Both the position numbers and the translations under genes were made by a program. Positions 21,706-32,404 of a DNA stretch of 64,000 bases are shown in pieces. Origin of the DNA: Prunus persica (lineage: Eukaryota; Streptophyta; Magnoliopsida; Rosales; Rosaceae); NCBI RefSeq assembly GCF_000346465.2, contig NC_034016.1, positions 17,554,563 through 17,618,562 on the forward strand, in the 5' to 3' direction. Below the pieces are notes generated by a model that saw nothing but the letters and a program-made list of their open reading frames with translations, searched no databases and was not told the origin of the DNA. Each line of letters opens with the position of its first letter. The first letter of the stretch is position 1.

Positions 21706-23294
21706 GGGTGATACTTACACAGTGTAATTAATATCCGGGGATGGACATAGGGTAATGCGTATAGCACTTCAAACTGACATTCTATACTACTTTTATACCT
21801 TTATAATTATATATAAATATATATATTAATCTCTAATATTGTATAAACCTCAACAACATCCCAAGTACCCCACACATCACCAATACTTTACCAAAAATGC
21901 TAAATTTAACTATTAATTATAATGAATTTCAATAAACCATTAAATTCACATGCATAAAATTCCATCACAGAGCCATGCTATTTATTTAAAACTAAAGTCC
22001 ATTCACTAAAGTCACAGCCGAACCCAAAGCTCACTTTCATAACTCACCCAAACTTGGTCAAACGGGCCCACGGGGCCCACGACCTTCAAATTCCGATCCA
22101 AAAGTTTCTATAGGTTCTACAAGGTTAGGACACTCGTCTTGCAAGTTTGGTCCAGATCGGACGGTCGGATCGCTCACGATCGCGCAATCGGACGGTTATT
22201 ATAAAACATAAACTTTAAGTTATTAAATCGGAACATCCGGGGCTCCGATTCATGACCCGTGTTTTCCTACACGATCCTAGAAATGCCTAGATTAACCTAT
22301 ATTAAATTCAAGACTATCTAACTGTTCAACCCTATTGAACCCGGATAACACACATTATGCGAAATCCGTTCGATAGTCAAACGACCTCCAAATTGAAATC
22401 CGAGCACACCGACACACTCGGGACAACAAAGGGATTGCATCGGGACACAATGCCCATTTTCTACAGTGCCCACGCACCGCCACACTCGCAGGCAGTGCGT
22501 GCGTGCCCAAAGTGATTACGGATCGCCAGAAAATCTCAAAACCATGGCTGAAGAGTCCTACCCTAGGTATAACACCCTATTTGGAACCACTTTTGTTTGG
22601 ACCTACCCCAAAAACTGACCGGAAGTGGCCGGAATCGCGATCCCAAAACTAGCCAAATTTCAATTCATAAATCGAGTTACCTACACTCAAAATTGATGCA
22701 ATCCTAACCAACCATCAGCTAGATCATGAAAATTAGGTAGAAATTCATACTTTACACGTAAAATTTGGTGGAGAAATGAGAGAGAACGAGCGATTTGAAA
22801 ATTCGGGAAAAACCGCAGAATTTTCTGCAATTTCTGGTGAAACTCACGGCTACTAGCGGCGGGGCTTGGCTGGGGTTGGAAGCGGAAGATCAACCGGTCA
22901 TTTTGGGACTAGCACCACCTCGAATGGTGGCCGGATTAAGCAGTGGCGGCGGAAAAACAACCGCTGCTGTTTTGACAGAGAGGAGGCGCGATCAGGAGGA
23001 GAGAGAGAGAGAGATGAGAGTTTTCTCATTTTTATCAAACCATTTTTGCAATATTTACGATTATGCCATTGGTGATGTTTTGATCGTATCTCTCTCGTTA
23101 CAATTCCGATTCGAGTCCACCACGTGTCTATGAACTCGTCTCGCTGTGTTCTAAGCAACGATACAGTCGAAATTCCCAAATTTCTTCCCTGTCAAAAAGT
23201 CAACTTTAAACCTAACAAAATATTCTATGGGCAAAATGGTCTTTTATCATGTTTAATTAATAATTAAACATTTATTTAGGACCGGGTCATTACA

Positions 23295-23944
23295 TGGTAT
23301 CTGTACTAACTATTTGTCGTTCCAAATAACAAGTACAACTGTTCAGAATATCCTCTGTGCACTGTGCGTTGATGATAAGGTGGATCCTGGAAACCAAATT
23401 CATTTGGCAACTTGTGAGAACAACTTCTTTCACCGAAACCCTACCTGCCTACCTGTCTAAATTCATTTGGCAACTTGTGATAAGGTGCACTGTACGTTTG
23501 GTTGTTGCTTCTCCTTTTGTTTGTTGCGCTGGTATGTTTTGGCTGTGTTTATGAAGAACTTTTTGCCCAAAACCACTTGTATCTATTATCTCGTCCACAA
23601 CCACTCGTATTCATTTCCTTCAATAATGCCTCTATGGAATTAGCACCGCGATATAAAATCATTTAGAAAATTGCATATAAGAAAATTATACTATATTTTA
23701 AATAAATAAATAAATAAAACAAACCGAGTATGGCCGCTCGGCTATACTATTTATTTTTTAAAAACGGCCTGACCTATTATAAGTATAGCCACACGGCTAT
23801 ACGTTAAAAAAAATAATAAAACCCTATATATTTTTTTTTTAAAATAAGGAGCAAAGCTGCTGCTTGATAACTCCCCATTCCCCAAATGAGTTTTCACTCA
23901 TTTTTTCCATTTTCAAACAATCTCCCCCCTCCCTCTTTTTTATT
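23295..23944 (+). repeat. Scrambled duplication fragments
   Basis: Holds the right half of the sequence split by element C, pieces of block R (23340-23480), a short LINE-like piece (about 23500-23560) and two tatagccg hairpins (about 23727 and 23780). No gene. Confidence 0.6.
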
Positions 23945-25105
23945 TTTATAGTTTTTTTAGTAGTTTAGCTGTTTTTGTTGGCTTTCTCTGGCACCTTTTG
24001 TTTCTAGCTACGTCCTAGCTTTGCGTGAGTTTCTTTTCTTTATGCTTCCAGGGACGGACCCAGGATTTGAAAATGGCATGGGCTAATTTTTTTTTTTTTT
24101 TTTGGGATAAATTATAAACCCTTGTTTATTACCAAAAAAATAATAATAAGCCTTCTTTTTTCAATATATTTTCTTCATCATATTTAGAACTTTTTTATTA
24201 TTATACTGACATTTGAAACAGACAAAAATCTTGTAATTATTGATAAGATTGTTGAAATATTTGGAAGGGATTGAAGGGAAACAAAGAAGAAGAAAAACAG
24301 AGGAGAGCTACACATGTACTAGAAAATATTTAGAAGGAATTGAAGTAAAAATAAAATAAAAACACATATCTCATCCCCAACACACACATCCGTTTCTTTA
24401 CTCTCTCTCTCTCTCTCTCTTTCTTTCCAATTGTTTATCATCTTCTCCTCTTTCTTTTTTTTAAACTTTTTTTCCTCTTCTCTTTCTTTATTCTTTTTTC
24501 TTCTTCTTCCTCTCTTCCTTTTTCTTTCTTTCTTCTTCCTCTCTGTTCTTTCTTCTTGTCAGCCGACTAATTGCCTAGGCTAGAGTATTAATTTAGTCCA
24601 CAAAAAAAAAAAAAAATGTTCCCTGGGCTATAGCCCATGTCAACATGTTCATGGGACCGTCCCTGTATGCTTCGTTTGGTTGTTGCTTCTCCTTTTGTTT
24701 GTTTCGCTGGTCTGTTTTGGCTGTGTTTATGAAGATCTTTTTCCCCAACACAAAAAAAAACAAAAACAAAACAAAAAAAAATCTAAATCCCAAAATTTGT
24801 TATGGATGCGGTGGTTGGTGTGGCCGCGATGGCGCTTCATCAAGTGGTGGTGGTAGGGTTCGTCTAGGCTCATGGGTTGTTTTAGGGTTTTGGTTATGTT
24901 GGATTTGTGGGCTTTGTTTGGGCTTATGGTTAATTATGGTGAAATGGGCCAGTAGTTTTAGTGCGGCTTTTGTCTGCGTTAATTGTGTTTTTAGCATGTT
25001 AGTTTGTTGCCTTCTTGGGATTGGTATTTTAGATGTCTTGTCGATGTCTTTAATTGTACCGTTGAAGTTTATCTAATGAAATTTCTATTTGATCCAAAAA
25101 AAAAA
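23945..25105 (+). mobile_element. LINE 3' end, interrupted by a hAT element
   Basis: LINE sequence 23945-24048 resumes at 24674 and runs to the A-tail at 25096-25108, preceded by tttatctaatgaaatttcta. The other copies are at 27890-29800 and 33915-34405. There is no reverse transcriptase coding, so these are 5'-truncated copies. Identification as LINE rests on the shared 3' end and the poly(A) tail. Confidence 0.6.
24049..24665. mobile_element. hAT-type non-autonomous element, 617 bp
   Basis: The ends are CAGGGACGGACCC and GGGACCGTCCCTG. The 8-mer TATGCTTC flanks both sides (24041-24048 and 24666-24673). Uninterrupted LINE copies (33985, 17100) show catgcttcgtttg as the empty site. The interior is a pyrimidine-rich stretch without a transposase. 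Confidence 0.9.
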
Positions 25106-25106
25106 A

Positions 25107-25379
25107 AATTATAGAACGATACTTTAAGAGAAAATTCTTATCAGCTACTTCTAGTTCGGATAATGTGAATAGTTTGAATTCGAGAGATGTGGTGGGTAGT
25201 TGGAAAGAAAGTGAGTTGCAAGATGAAAACTAGTGGTGGATAATTGTAATATGATTTTTCAATTAATTATGAATTATAGTATTATTGTTTCATTTTTATG
25301 GTTCTATTATTTTGAATATAAATTTTTTAATCTTTAAGACGTTCACCCCAGAAGGAAAATTTATGGATCCGTCCCTAGC
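25107..25379. mobile_element. hAT-like right-end fragment
   Basis: Shares about 270 bp with 34608-34873 and ends atggatccgtcccta, like the terminus of the family at 24049. The left end is missing. Confidence 0.55.
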
Positions 25380-25928
25380 AGTATATGTATAATTTGCAGG
25401 AAGAGATTGGAGTTGAAAGCTTTATATACATAATGTTGTAGAAAATCTACTGAACATTTAGAAATCTGTCATCCTCATTCAAGATTGAACAGTCAATTTT
25501 GAAGTAGATAAGAGCTGGGGCCAATGCAGGGAGTGAAGGTAGTGCCTTTGTTGATGCAACAGCTCTGCTTTTGCGGTTTCAAAAGTGATCTACAGCAAAT
25601 TAACCAGAATCACTTATTTATTTAAAAAATCTGCTTGGGAAACTTATTTTCAAGAGATTATCAAAAGATCCATCAGATGTGATTCAAGTGGAAATTAATT
25701 GCATTATAAAAGGCCAAGAACAATCCCGCCTAGTTATGGCCCACTGATACTCTCAAAAAATAAATCCCAAGTTGTCCAAAACTCAGTTCATACTCATGCT
25801 TTTCTGATTTTTACCTTTGCTTTATCAGGCAAACACGAAAGCATACAGCTGCTCAAAATATCCTCTGTGCTGTGCGTTGATGATAAGGTGGATCCTGAAA
25901 ACTAAATTCATTTGGCAACTTGTGAGGA
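25380..25928 (+). repeat. OMT 5'-flank scrap plus block R
   Basis: Bases 25386-25460 match the OMT proximal flank (atttgcaggaagagattgga). Bases 25495-25925 are a copy of block R. No coding sequence. Confidence 0.65.
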
Positions 25929-26690
25929 GCGATAACGCCACCTTTTCAGTTTCTATTGTTTTGATTTATTTTTTAAATTAAATTAATCAAGAAAAGTGGA
26001 AAGTTTGTTGAGTTAATAAATAGAATAATGTTAAATCAGGAAAAATCTTATTAAAGCATTGTTTCTCTCTCATAATAATGTCATCAAATAAATATTAATT
26101 AATTAATTAATTATAGTTAAATCCATGGAGATGTGTAACCTTTTGAGAAGGGTGGTGTGGTAAGGGTACATCTTGGATTAAAGTGGTGAACAAAAATGCT
26201 CCCAAAATTGTTGGGATTACATCATGATAAGATGTGCCACGTGGAGTAATCAGAAATCTATAGGGTTAATCACGTGCCAACACGTGGATATCAAAAATCG
26301 AATTCTCATATAAGAGAATCAAAGGCTAATTGTAATTTGGGAAAAAGGTATGACAAGCTTGGTATCTGTACTAACTATTTGTCGTTCCAAATTTGCTTAA
26401 CAAGTTCATCACACTAATACTATATAATAACACAAGTGAAAGCACTATTTTCTTCGTGTTCACTCTTTGTCATACAAATTCTTTATCTATTTTCTAAACT
26501 TGAACAAACCCATCAGCACCAATATTAACGCCGAACAAATCCAATTAGCACTTTTCATCACACAATGATACAATACAAGTTTCAAAGTAGCTCACGTAAT
26601 AAGGGTGAGTGAGAAGCAACTGCAAAACAAATTAGAAAAAAAATGGGGTGAAATATTAATAAAACCGAGTATGTTTTAATAGGGAAAAAA

Positions 26691-26772
26691 ATGCTCAGGA
26701 GTGTGATCGCATTGAGAATGTCGGAGGTGACATGTTTGATTGTATTGCAAAGGCCGATGCTGTAATTATCAA
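26691..26772 (+). pseudogene. OMT exon-1 3' end fragment, copy 2
   Basis: Same scrap as 15209-15289, with one or two differences. It ends at the former exon-intron border (gctgtaattatcaa). Confidence 0.85.
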
Positions 26773-26874
26773 TTGTAAAAGAAGTTGTAGTCCCACATGG
26801 ATAGAGCGGAAAAGGCTGAGTTGCCGTAGTGGGATAACAGTGAGCGGAAGCCAATGATTGAAGTATCTTTGCGC

Positions 26875-26969
26875 TTGGGGCTATGACGCAGCTTATGAGG
26901 TTCTAACCCCCTCTGCCCTTGAGAATTTCTGTAAGGTCTCTCTTTGGAGTAAGGGTTTAGCCGCTTCTT
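26875..26969 (+). pseudogene. Truncated U4 snRNA copy 2
   Basis: Same internal deletion as 15382-15476, so the deletion predates the block duplication. The upstream USE remnant is tcccacatgg near 26782 and the TATA is changed to gataacag near 26833. The Sm-like element gagaatttctg is kept. Confidence 0.85.
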
Positions 26970-27890
26970 TAAAAATTAGAAAAAAAATGGAGAGAAACAT
27001 TAATAAAACCGAAAATCGAAAAAACCAAATATAGCCGCCCGGCTATACTATCTATCCAACAGACAATTTTGAAGTAGGTAGGAGCCGGGGCCAATGCAGG
27101 GAGTAGCGGTAGTGCCTTTGTTGATGTAACAGCTGCTTTCGCAGTTTCAAAAGTGATTTACAACAAAAAAATCAACAAGAATCACTTATTTATTGAAAAA
27201 AATCTGATTTGAAAACTTATTTTCAAGAGATTATCATAAGATCCATCAGATGTGATTCAAGTGGAAAATAATTGCTTTATAAAAGGCCAAGAACAATCCA
27301 GCCTAGTTAGGGCCTACTGATATCCAATCAGTTCATACTCATGCTTTTCTGAGTTTTACCTTTGCATTATTAGGCAAACACAAAAGCATACAACTGTTCA
27401 AAAGATCCTCTGTGCACTGTGCGTTGATGATAAGGTGGATCCTGGAAACTAAATTCATTTGGCAACTTGCGAGAACAATATCTTTCACGGAAACCCTACC
27501 TGCCTAATATTGCACATCTCTTTCCTTCACAAATGGTTCCCTGGAATTCACATCCATTATCTCAACCACAAACACTCGTATTCATTTCCTTCAATAATGC
27601 CTCTATGGAATCAGCAGGGTGATATGAAAATCAAATCATTTAGAAAATTGAATATAAGAAAATAATAATACTATATTTTTTAAATCAAAAAATCAAAGAA
27701 AACCGAGTGTAGCCGCTCGGCTATACTATTTATTTTTTAAAAAAAAGAGAGGACCCGCCTAGCGATTAGGCGTCCACGTGTCAAAATAAGTATAGCCGCG
27801 CGGCTGTACTTATTTTTTTTCTTTTAAATAGGGAGCAAAGCTGCTGCCTGATAACTCCCCATCCCCAAATGAGTTTTCACTCATTTTTTA

Positions 27891-29800
27891 GCAGTTTAGC
27901 TATTTTTGCTGGCTTTCTCTGACACCTTTTGTTTTTGGCCTCCTAGCTTTGCGTGTGTTTCTTTTTTATGGGTATATTTTATATTATATATTTAACCTCA
28001 TTCTTAGTATATTTTGGTTAATATTTTGGAAGAATTTTGATACTTTGAATTATATTTCCAATATAGGACTTTCGACTTCCTCTGGAGCAAAACATAATCA
28101 AATGGATAAATTTTGGAGTAATTCCAGTTGAAGGACGTTCGTGAGCCACTTAGCATGATCGTGTCAAAATTTTAGATTTTTCTACCAAGCGGTTATTTTC
28201 TGACGATAAAATAAAGTAGCAGTGCGCGGTTCTGGAATAATGACGTATTGGGTTTTTATTCTGTTTTTGGAGCCCAAAATGACCTCGGATGGATTTGTGG
28301 CCTTCTAGAGAAGTGTTCAGAATATTTTTATCTTTAACACAAGCTATTTTGGGCCAGATTTGGAGGAGATTTGAGGCCAAAACGTGACTGGGAAGATTTT
28401 GGGCAGATTCTTCTAATCCAATTTGGACTTTATTTCCTAGTATTCTTTTATTTTAATTAGTTTCCTTGTGAGGATAGAAAAGCTGTACATTGGCAGCTAA
28501 GTTTTAAGGTGTATTTAAGCTTCTCACAGTAATTTTAGGACTTCTTCTTTTTGGTTTTTGAACGTGACATTGTGGAGAGCAAGCTAGGGTTTTGGGTTTT
28601 TGCTACTTTAAGGTGTTTTCATTCTTTTCCTTCTGAATGATATTTTCTTGGATTTTAATTATGAATATGCGTAACTAATTCTCTTTTGCTAGGGTGAAGC
28701 CTTGAACCTTAGCATCAATATGTGACTTTTTATTTAATTGCTTATGATTGAGTGCATGCCTACTTTGAATTGTTAATCACTGTTTTAAACTATCTAATTG
28801 TCTTAATGCCTGATCATCATTAGGATCTTCAGAAAAGTAATTGGATGCAATTTTGGTCGGAAGGTTCCTTGAAATTGACGCTGGCTTCTTGTGATTAATA
28901 ATTGTAATTTCACTTAAGATGAACACAACGTCTTAAGGGTTGCATGATTTTTCAAAGGGTTTTCACAAAACTTAATGAGTCTTTCATGTTCAGATTTGAT
29001 CCGAACGTCCGGACGGGTAGAATATACATTAGGAAAACCTAACTTTCAAAGTGGCATGTGCAAATCATAAGTAATTGGTAAAAGTTCATAGGATTGCTAG
29101 GTGATGGTGAAACCCTAGTACTTTTATAAATTGGTATTTCAAACCTTTTTCTTTCATTTGTATTTGTTTTTTTGTTTTTTTGTTTTTAGTATCAACCAAA
29201 TCATCTTTATTGACCTTTTATTTTAAGTAGTTATTTGAAATTTGTTTTTACTTAAATTGCTAATTAGTCCTTGAGGAAAACGACCTTGCATGAGCATCTA
29301 CACTACAATAGCCTTGTATTCTTGCAAATATTTTAAGTGATTTTAACCCAGTTTACATAGGTACTAAAAATCCTATCACTTTTCTTTGTGCTTCGTTTGA
29401 TTGTTGCTTCTCCTTTTGTTTGTTGCGCTGGTCTGTTTTGGCTGTGTTTATGAAGATCTTTTTACCCAAAAAAAAAAAAAAACGTAAATCCCAAAATCTG
29501 TTACGAATGCAGTGGTGGATGTGGCATCGACGACGCTTCATCAAGTGGTGGTGGTAGGGTTCGTCGGCTCATGGGTTGTTTTAGGGTTTTGGTTATATTG
29601 GGTTTGTGGGTTTTGTTTCGGCTTATGTTAATTGTGATGATGTGGGCTAGTAGTTTTAGTGCGGCTTTTATTCGTGTTAGTTGTGTTTTTAGCATGTTAA
29701 TTTGTTGCCCTCTTGGGATTTGTATTTTAGATATCTTGTTGATGTCTTTGATTCTACCATTGAAGTTTTATCTCATGAAGTTTTTATTTGATTAATATAT
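27891..29800 (+). mobile_element. LINE 3' end, interrupted
   Basis: LINE sequence to 27965 resumes at about 29384 and runs to 29795, ending before an AT tract. This is the same 3' end as the copies at 23945 and 33915. Confidence 0.55.
27966..29378. mobile_element. Insertion of about 1.4 kb, possible solo LTR
   Basis: Splits the LINE copy. CTTTT lies at 27961-27965 and 29379-29383, a candidate 5-bp target duplication, though low in complexity. The far end holds a segment (gaggaaaacgaccttgcatg, near 29273) that resembles the region following U5 in plant Ty3/Tat-Athila elements. No ORF is supported. Clear TG...CA ends are not seen. Confidence 0.45.
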
Positions 29801-30060
29801 ATATATATATATACAATCCCGATCTCTTGAATCACAGGAGTCCAAGAAATTGTGGTCATCTACCGTTGGATGCTAATCCAATGGTTCAAAAAGTTTCTTA
29901 AAAGAAGTGCAAGAGTTAGTGAACCGTTGAATTTACATCCAACGGTAAGTGACTAAAAATCTCTTGGACCCCTGGTAGTATATATATAATTTGCAAGAAG
30001 AGATTGGAGTTGAAAGCTTTATATACATAATGTTGTAGAAAATCCGCTGAACATTTAGAA
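29801..30060. repeat. Decayed MITE plus OMT 5'-flank scrap
   Basis: Bases 29813-29970 match the MITE at 34416-34601 but lack its right terminus. Bases 29978-30060 match the OMT upstream flank. Compared with 34570-34880, about 290 bp are missing between two cccct/ccct motifs. Confidence 0.6.
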
Positions 30061-30660
30061 ATCTGTCATCCTCATTCGATATTGAACAGTCAATTTTGAA
30101 GTAGATAAGAGCAGGGAGTGAAGGTAAATCAACAAGAATCACTTATTTATTGAAAAAATCTGCTTGGGAAACTTATTTTCAAGAGATTATCATAAGATCC
30201 ATCAGATGTGATTCAAGTGGAAATTAATTGCATTATAAAAGGCCAAGAACAATCCAGCCTAGTTATGGCCCGCTGATATCCACTCAGTTCATCATACTCA
30301 TGCTTTTCTGATTTTTACCTTTGCTGTGCGTTGATGATAAGGTGGATCCTGGAAACTAAATTCATTTGGCAACTTGTGAGAACAACTTCTTTCACGGAAA
30401 CCCTACTGGAATTCACATCTATTATCTCAACCACAAACACTCGTTTTCATTTCCTTCAATAATGCCTCTATGGACTCAGCAGTGCGATATGAAAATCAAA
30501 TCATTTAGAAAATTGCATATAAGAAAATAATAAATCAAGTTCATACATGGTCAATGGGAATTCAATTGTTACAAATGGAAAGTGATTCACATATTTTAAT
30601 CACAGTATTGCAAGGATTCCAATCTCCTCTTTAGTGTCTTTTTTTTTTCTTTTTCTTTTT
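30061..30660 (+). repeat. Block R copy in the U2 duplication
   Basis: A shortened block R (internal loss around 30325) is followed by a segment beginning aatcaagttcatacatggtc. The whole is repeated at 34935-35550. Confidence 0.7.
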
Positions 30661-30689
30661 TTCCGGGTGAATAAAAGCAAACTACTCAG

Positions 30690-31010
30690 AGTGATTTAAA
30701 CAAACCATCCGAGTCTTAGGAACAGCCAACAAGTCATCTAAAAGTTGAAACACTACAGACAGGAGCACAATCAAACACACATAGGCCCAAATCGAAGTTA
30801 TAGCTCAAGTTAGCTATACAATCAGCCACCCCATTCTTCTCTCTGTAAACATGGAGGACTGAGCAGTTACCAATCTGTTTTGGATAAGGAGAACAGCTGC
30901 AGCCGGATCCATTTCAATCACAAGGTTCCTAATACCTTTGTCAATCGCAAGCTGCAACCAAAGAAAAGCCTCCAAACTTCAGCTTTCCAAATTAAATTTA
31001 CTCCTTGGTT
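30690..31010 (-). pseudogene. LINE RNase H-like domain remnant
   Basis: The minus strand reads a LQLAIDKGIRNLVIEMDP...AAAVLL segment. This is the RNase H-like pattern in which the substrate-strand Glu-Met-Asp lies in the middle of a strand. It has stops and frame changes. A second copy is at 35620-35900. Its position next to both U2 genes shows it was duplicated with them. Confidence 0.55.
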
Positions 31011-31133
31011 AAGTTTAATTGACACATCCTAATTCAGGGTGTGTACAACAGAAACACAGCTTGATTTCTTAGGGTGGTTTCTCCAGTGTTACAAAATACA
31101 GAACAGTAGTAGGCTTTGAAATTGCGATGACAC

Positions 31134-31149
31134 TTTTGAACTAGATTTG
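31134..31149 (-). terminator. snRNA 3'-end box of U2 copy 1
   Basis: The minus strand reads CAAATCTAGTTCAAAA, fitting the plant snRNA 3' box CA-N3-10-AGTNNAA placed directly downstream of the RNA. Confidence 0.75.
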
Positions 31150-31345
31150 GTGGGGTGCGCCAGGCCCATGCAATAGTGCAACGCTTGGGCGACGCGCGAG
31201 AGCCCCAATAGCAAGCTACTGTGGAGGACACTCCCCCAAAAGAAATTAATTTAATATCGTGTGGACCATTGGTCCACGTATCAGATATTAAACTGATAAG
31301 AACAGATACTACACTTGATCTTAGCCAAAAGGCCGAGAAAGGTAT
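31150..31345 (-). ncRNA. U2: U2 spliceosomal snRNA, copy 1
   Basis: The minus strand starts ATACCTTTCTCGGCCTTTTG and contains the branch-site-pairing segment GTAGTA in caagtgtagtatctg. It continues through stem-loop II to gatattaaattaatttcttt (Sm site) and stem-loops III and IV, ending near gcaccccacc. A length of about 196 nt is normal for plant U2. Its RNA pairs with intron branch sites in the spliceosome. The promoter is complete: TATA at 31372-31378 and USE at 31411-31421, spaced as in Pol II-type snRNA genes. The 3' box follows at 31134-31149. It is likely functional. Confidence 0.93.
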
Positions 31346-31371
31346 GCTTCTTTTCTTCTCTTCTTTCTCCT

Positions 31372-31378
31372 TTTATAG
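31372..31378 (-). promoter_or_regulatory. TATA box of U2 copy 1
   Basis: The minus strand reads CTATAAAAGG about 30 bp upstream of the first U2 base. Confidence 0.8.
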
Positions 31379-31410
31379 GGCCATTCACTTCCATGCTTCC
31401 TTGGTGAAGC

Positions 31411-31421
31411 CGATGTGGGAT
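31411..31421 (-). promoter_or_regulatory. Upstream sequence element (USE) of U2 copy 1
   Basis: The minus strand reads ATCCCACATCG, an exact match to the plant snRNA USE RTCCCACATCG. About 33 bp separate it from the TATA box, the Pol II spacing (Pol III genes have a spacing about 10 bp shorter). Confidence 0.9.
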
Positions 31422-31479
31422 TGTTACAAACAGCTAGAGGGTGCCACGAACGAAGGCTGAGGGATAAAGATTTTTTAAT

Positions 31480-32002
31480 CGAATCGTACTAGAAATTATG
31501 GAAAGATGCTTGCAGGAACATCTAACTCATTCAATATTGTATTATAGTATAAATTAATATTTAGCTAGGTACATTATTTTCTAGCTGTAACATCAAATAC
31601 CCACGTAGGATACATGTGTGACTTTGTTGAGGCAGATGTTTTTGGGGGTAATGTTGTAAAATAAGAAAGGAAGACTTTGTCTATTATTTACAAAGATCAT
31701 GACTTTGTCTATAATTAAGATACAGAAAAAACATGTCATGTGTTTACGAAATTCTTCCATTTCAGACAACTTTTACGTTTTCCAGATCATTGACTACGCT
31801 TTATTCAAATCATAGCAAAACAAAGATAGCCATGAACTCAGATATGGGTGAAACTTGAGTAGAATACATTAAACATGTTTTGTTTTGAGAGTAACTCTTT
31901 TTTTCTTCTTTTTCTTTTGTTTCTTCAATCCTGTTTTAATACCCTGCCAATCGGGTTCTGCTTTTACAGGATGTTTGCCATGCATTGCTAGAGCTTCCAT
32001 TA
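31480..32002. other. Intergenic, nothing recognised
   Basis: AT-rich sequence with a T/C-rich run near 31895-31925. No ORF, RNA or repeat is supported. Confidence 0.5.
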
Positions 32003-32249
32003 ATAATGTGCCTTTGTTGATGCAACAGCTCTGGTTTTGCAGTTTCAAAAGTGATCTACAGAAAATCAACAAGAATCACTTATTTATGGAAAAAATCTGC
32101 TTGGGAAACTTATTGTCAAGGGATTATCATAAGATCCATCAGATGTGATTCAAGTGGAAATTAATTGCATTATAAAAGGCCAAGAACAATCCAGCCTAGT
32201 TATGGCCTACTGATAATCTCAAAAAATCAACAAGAATCACTTATTGGAA
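32003..32249 (+). repeat. Block R, partial
   Basis: Matches the first part of block R to the cctactgata segment, then restarts at tcaacaagaatcacttatt, showing rearrangement next to the retroelement insertion. Confidence 0.65.
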
Positions 32250-32404
32250 TTCGTCTCAGTACCACCTACCCAAAAATACCATTCGTGGTTCCAAAATCCT
32301 TACAAATAAGAAAATGACCGATTTACCTCTATCTCAAGGGTAAATTCGTAATTCATTTTAATTTATTTAAAATAGACATTTAATTTTGGAGTCGGGGTGT
32401 TACA
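32250..32404 (-). mobile_element. LTR-like family fragment (terminus only)
   Basis: The last 155 bp of the A/B/C family, ending gagtcggggtgttaca at 32404, without the rest of the element. It joins directly to Copia integrase sequence, so one was inserted into or recombined with the other. Confidence 0.75.

Larger units (their letters stand above)
20006..23294 (-). mobile_element. LTR-like element C, TSD TGGTA, 3289 bp
   Basis: Flanked by TGGTA at 20001-20005 and 23295-23299. Its ends are TGACAGGACC and GGGTCATTACA, so TG...CA. The pre-insertion sequence aagcttggtatctgtactaa is preserved at 17690 and 26355, which proves the junctions. It is the same family as A and B, but longer because of a direct duplication of about 298 bp and a longer tandem array. 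No gag or pol is seen. It probably is a solo LTR or a non-coding derivative. Confidence 0.88.
25929..27890 (+). repeat. Segmental duplication block, copy 2
   Basis: Collinear with 14719-17030, offset about 11.5 kb. It contains the approximately 270-bp dispersed element that copy 1 lacks, and lacks the hAT insertion that copy 1 has. Block R at 27085-27680 is almost identical to 16224-16795. Confidence 0.85.

Noticed and set aside
24593..25076. ORFs in LINE 3' ends, including hydrophobic 143-aa and 107-aa frames
   Set aside because: Each copy has a different frame or stop, and the sequence is GT-rich 3' untranslated-type DNA.
16568..27665. Identical 68-aa ORFs at 16568 and 27459
   Set aside because: Identity follows from the recent block duplication. 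Other copies of the block break the frame and no known domain is seen.
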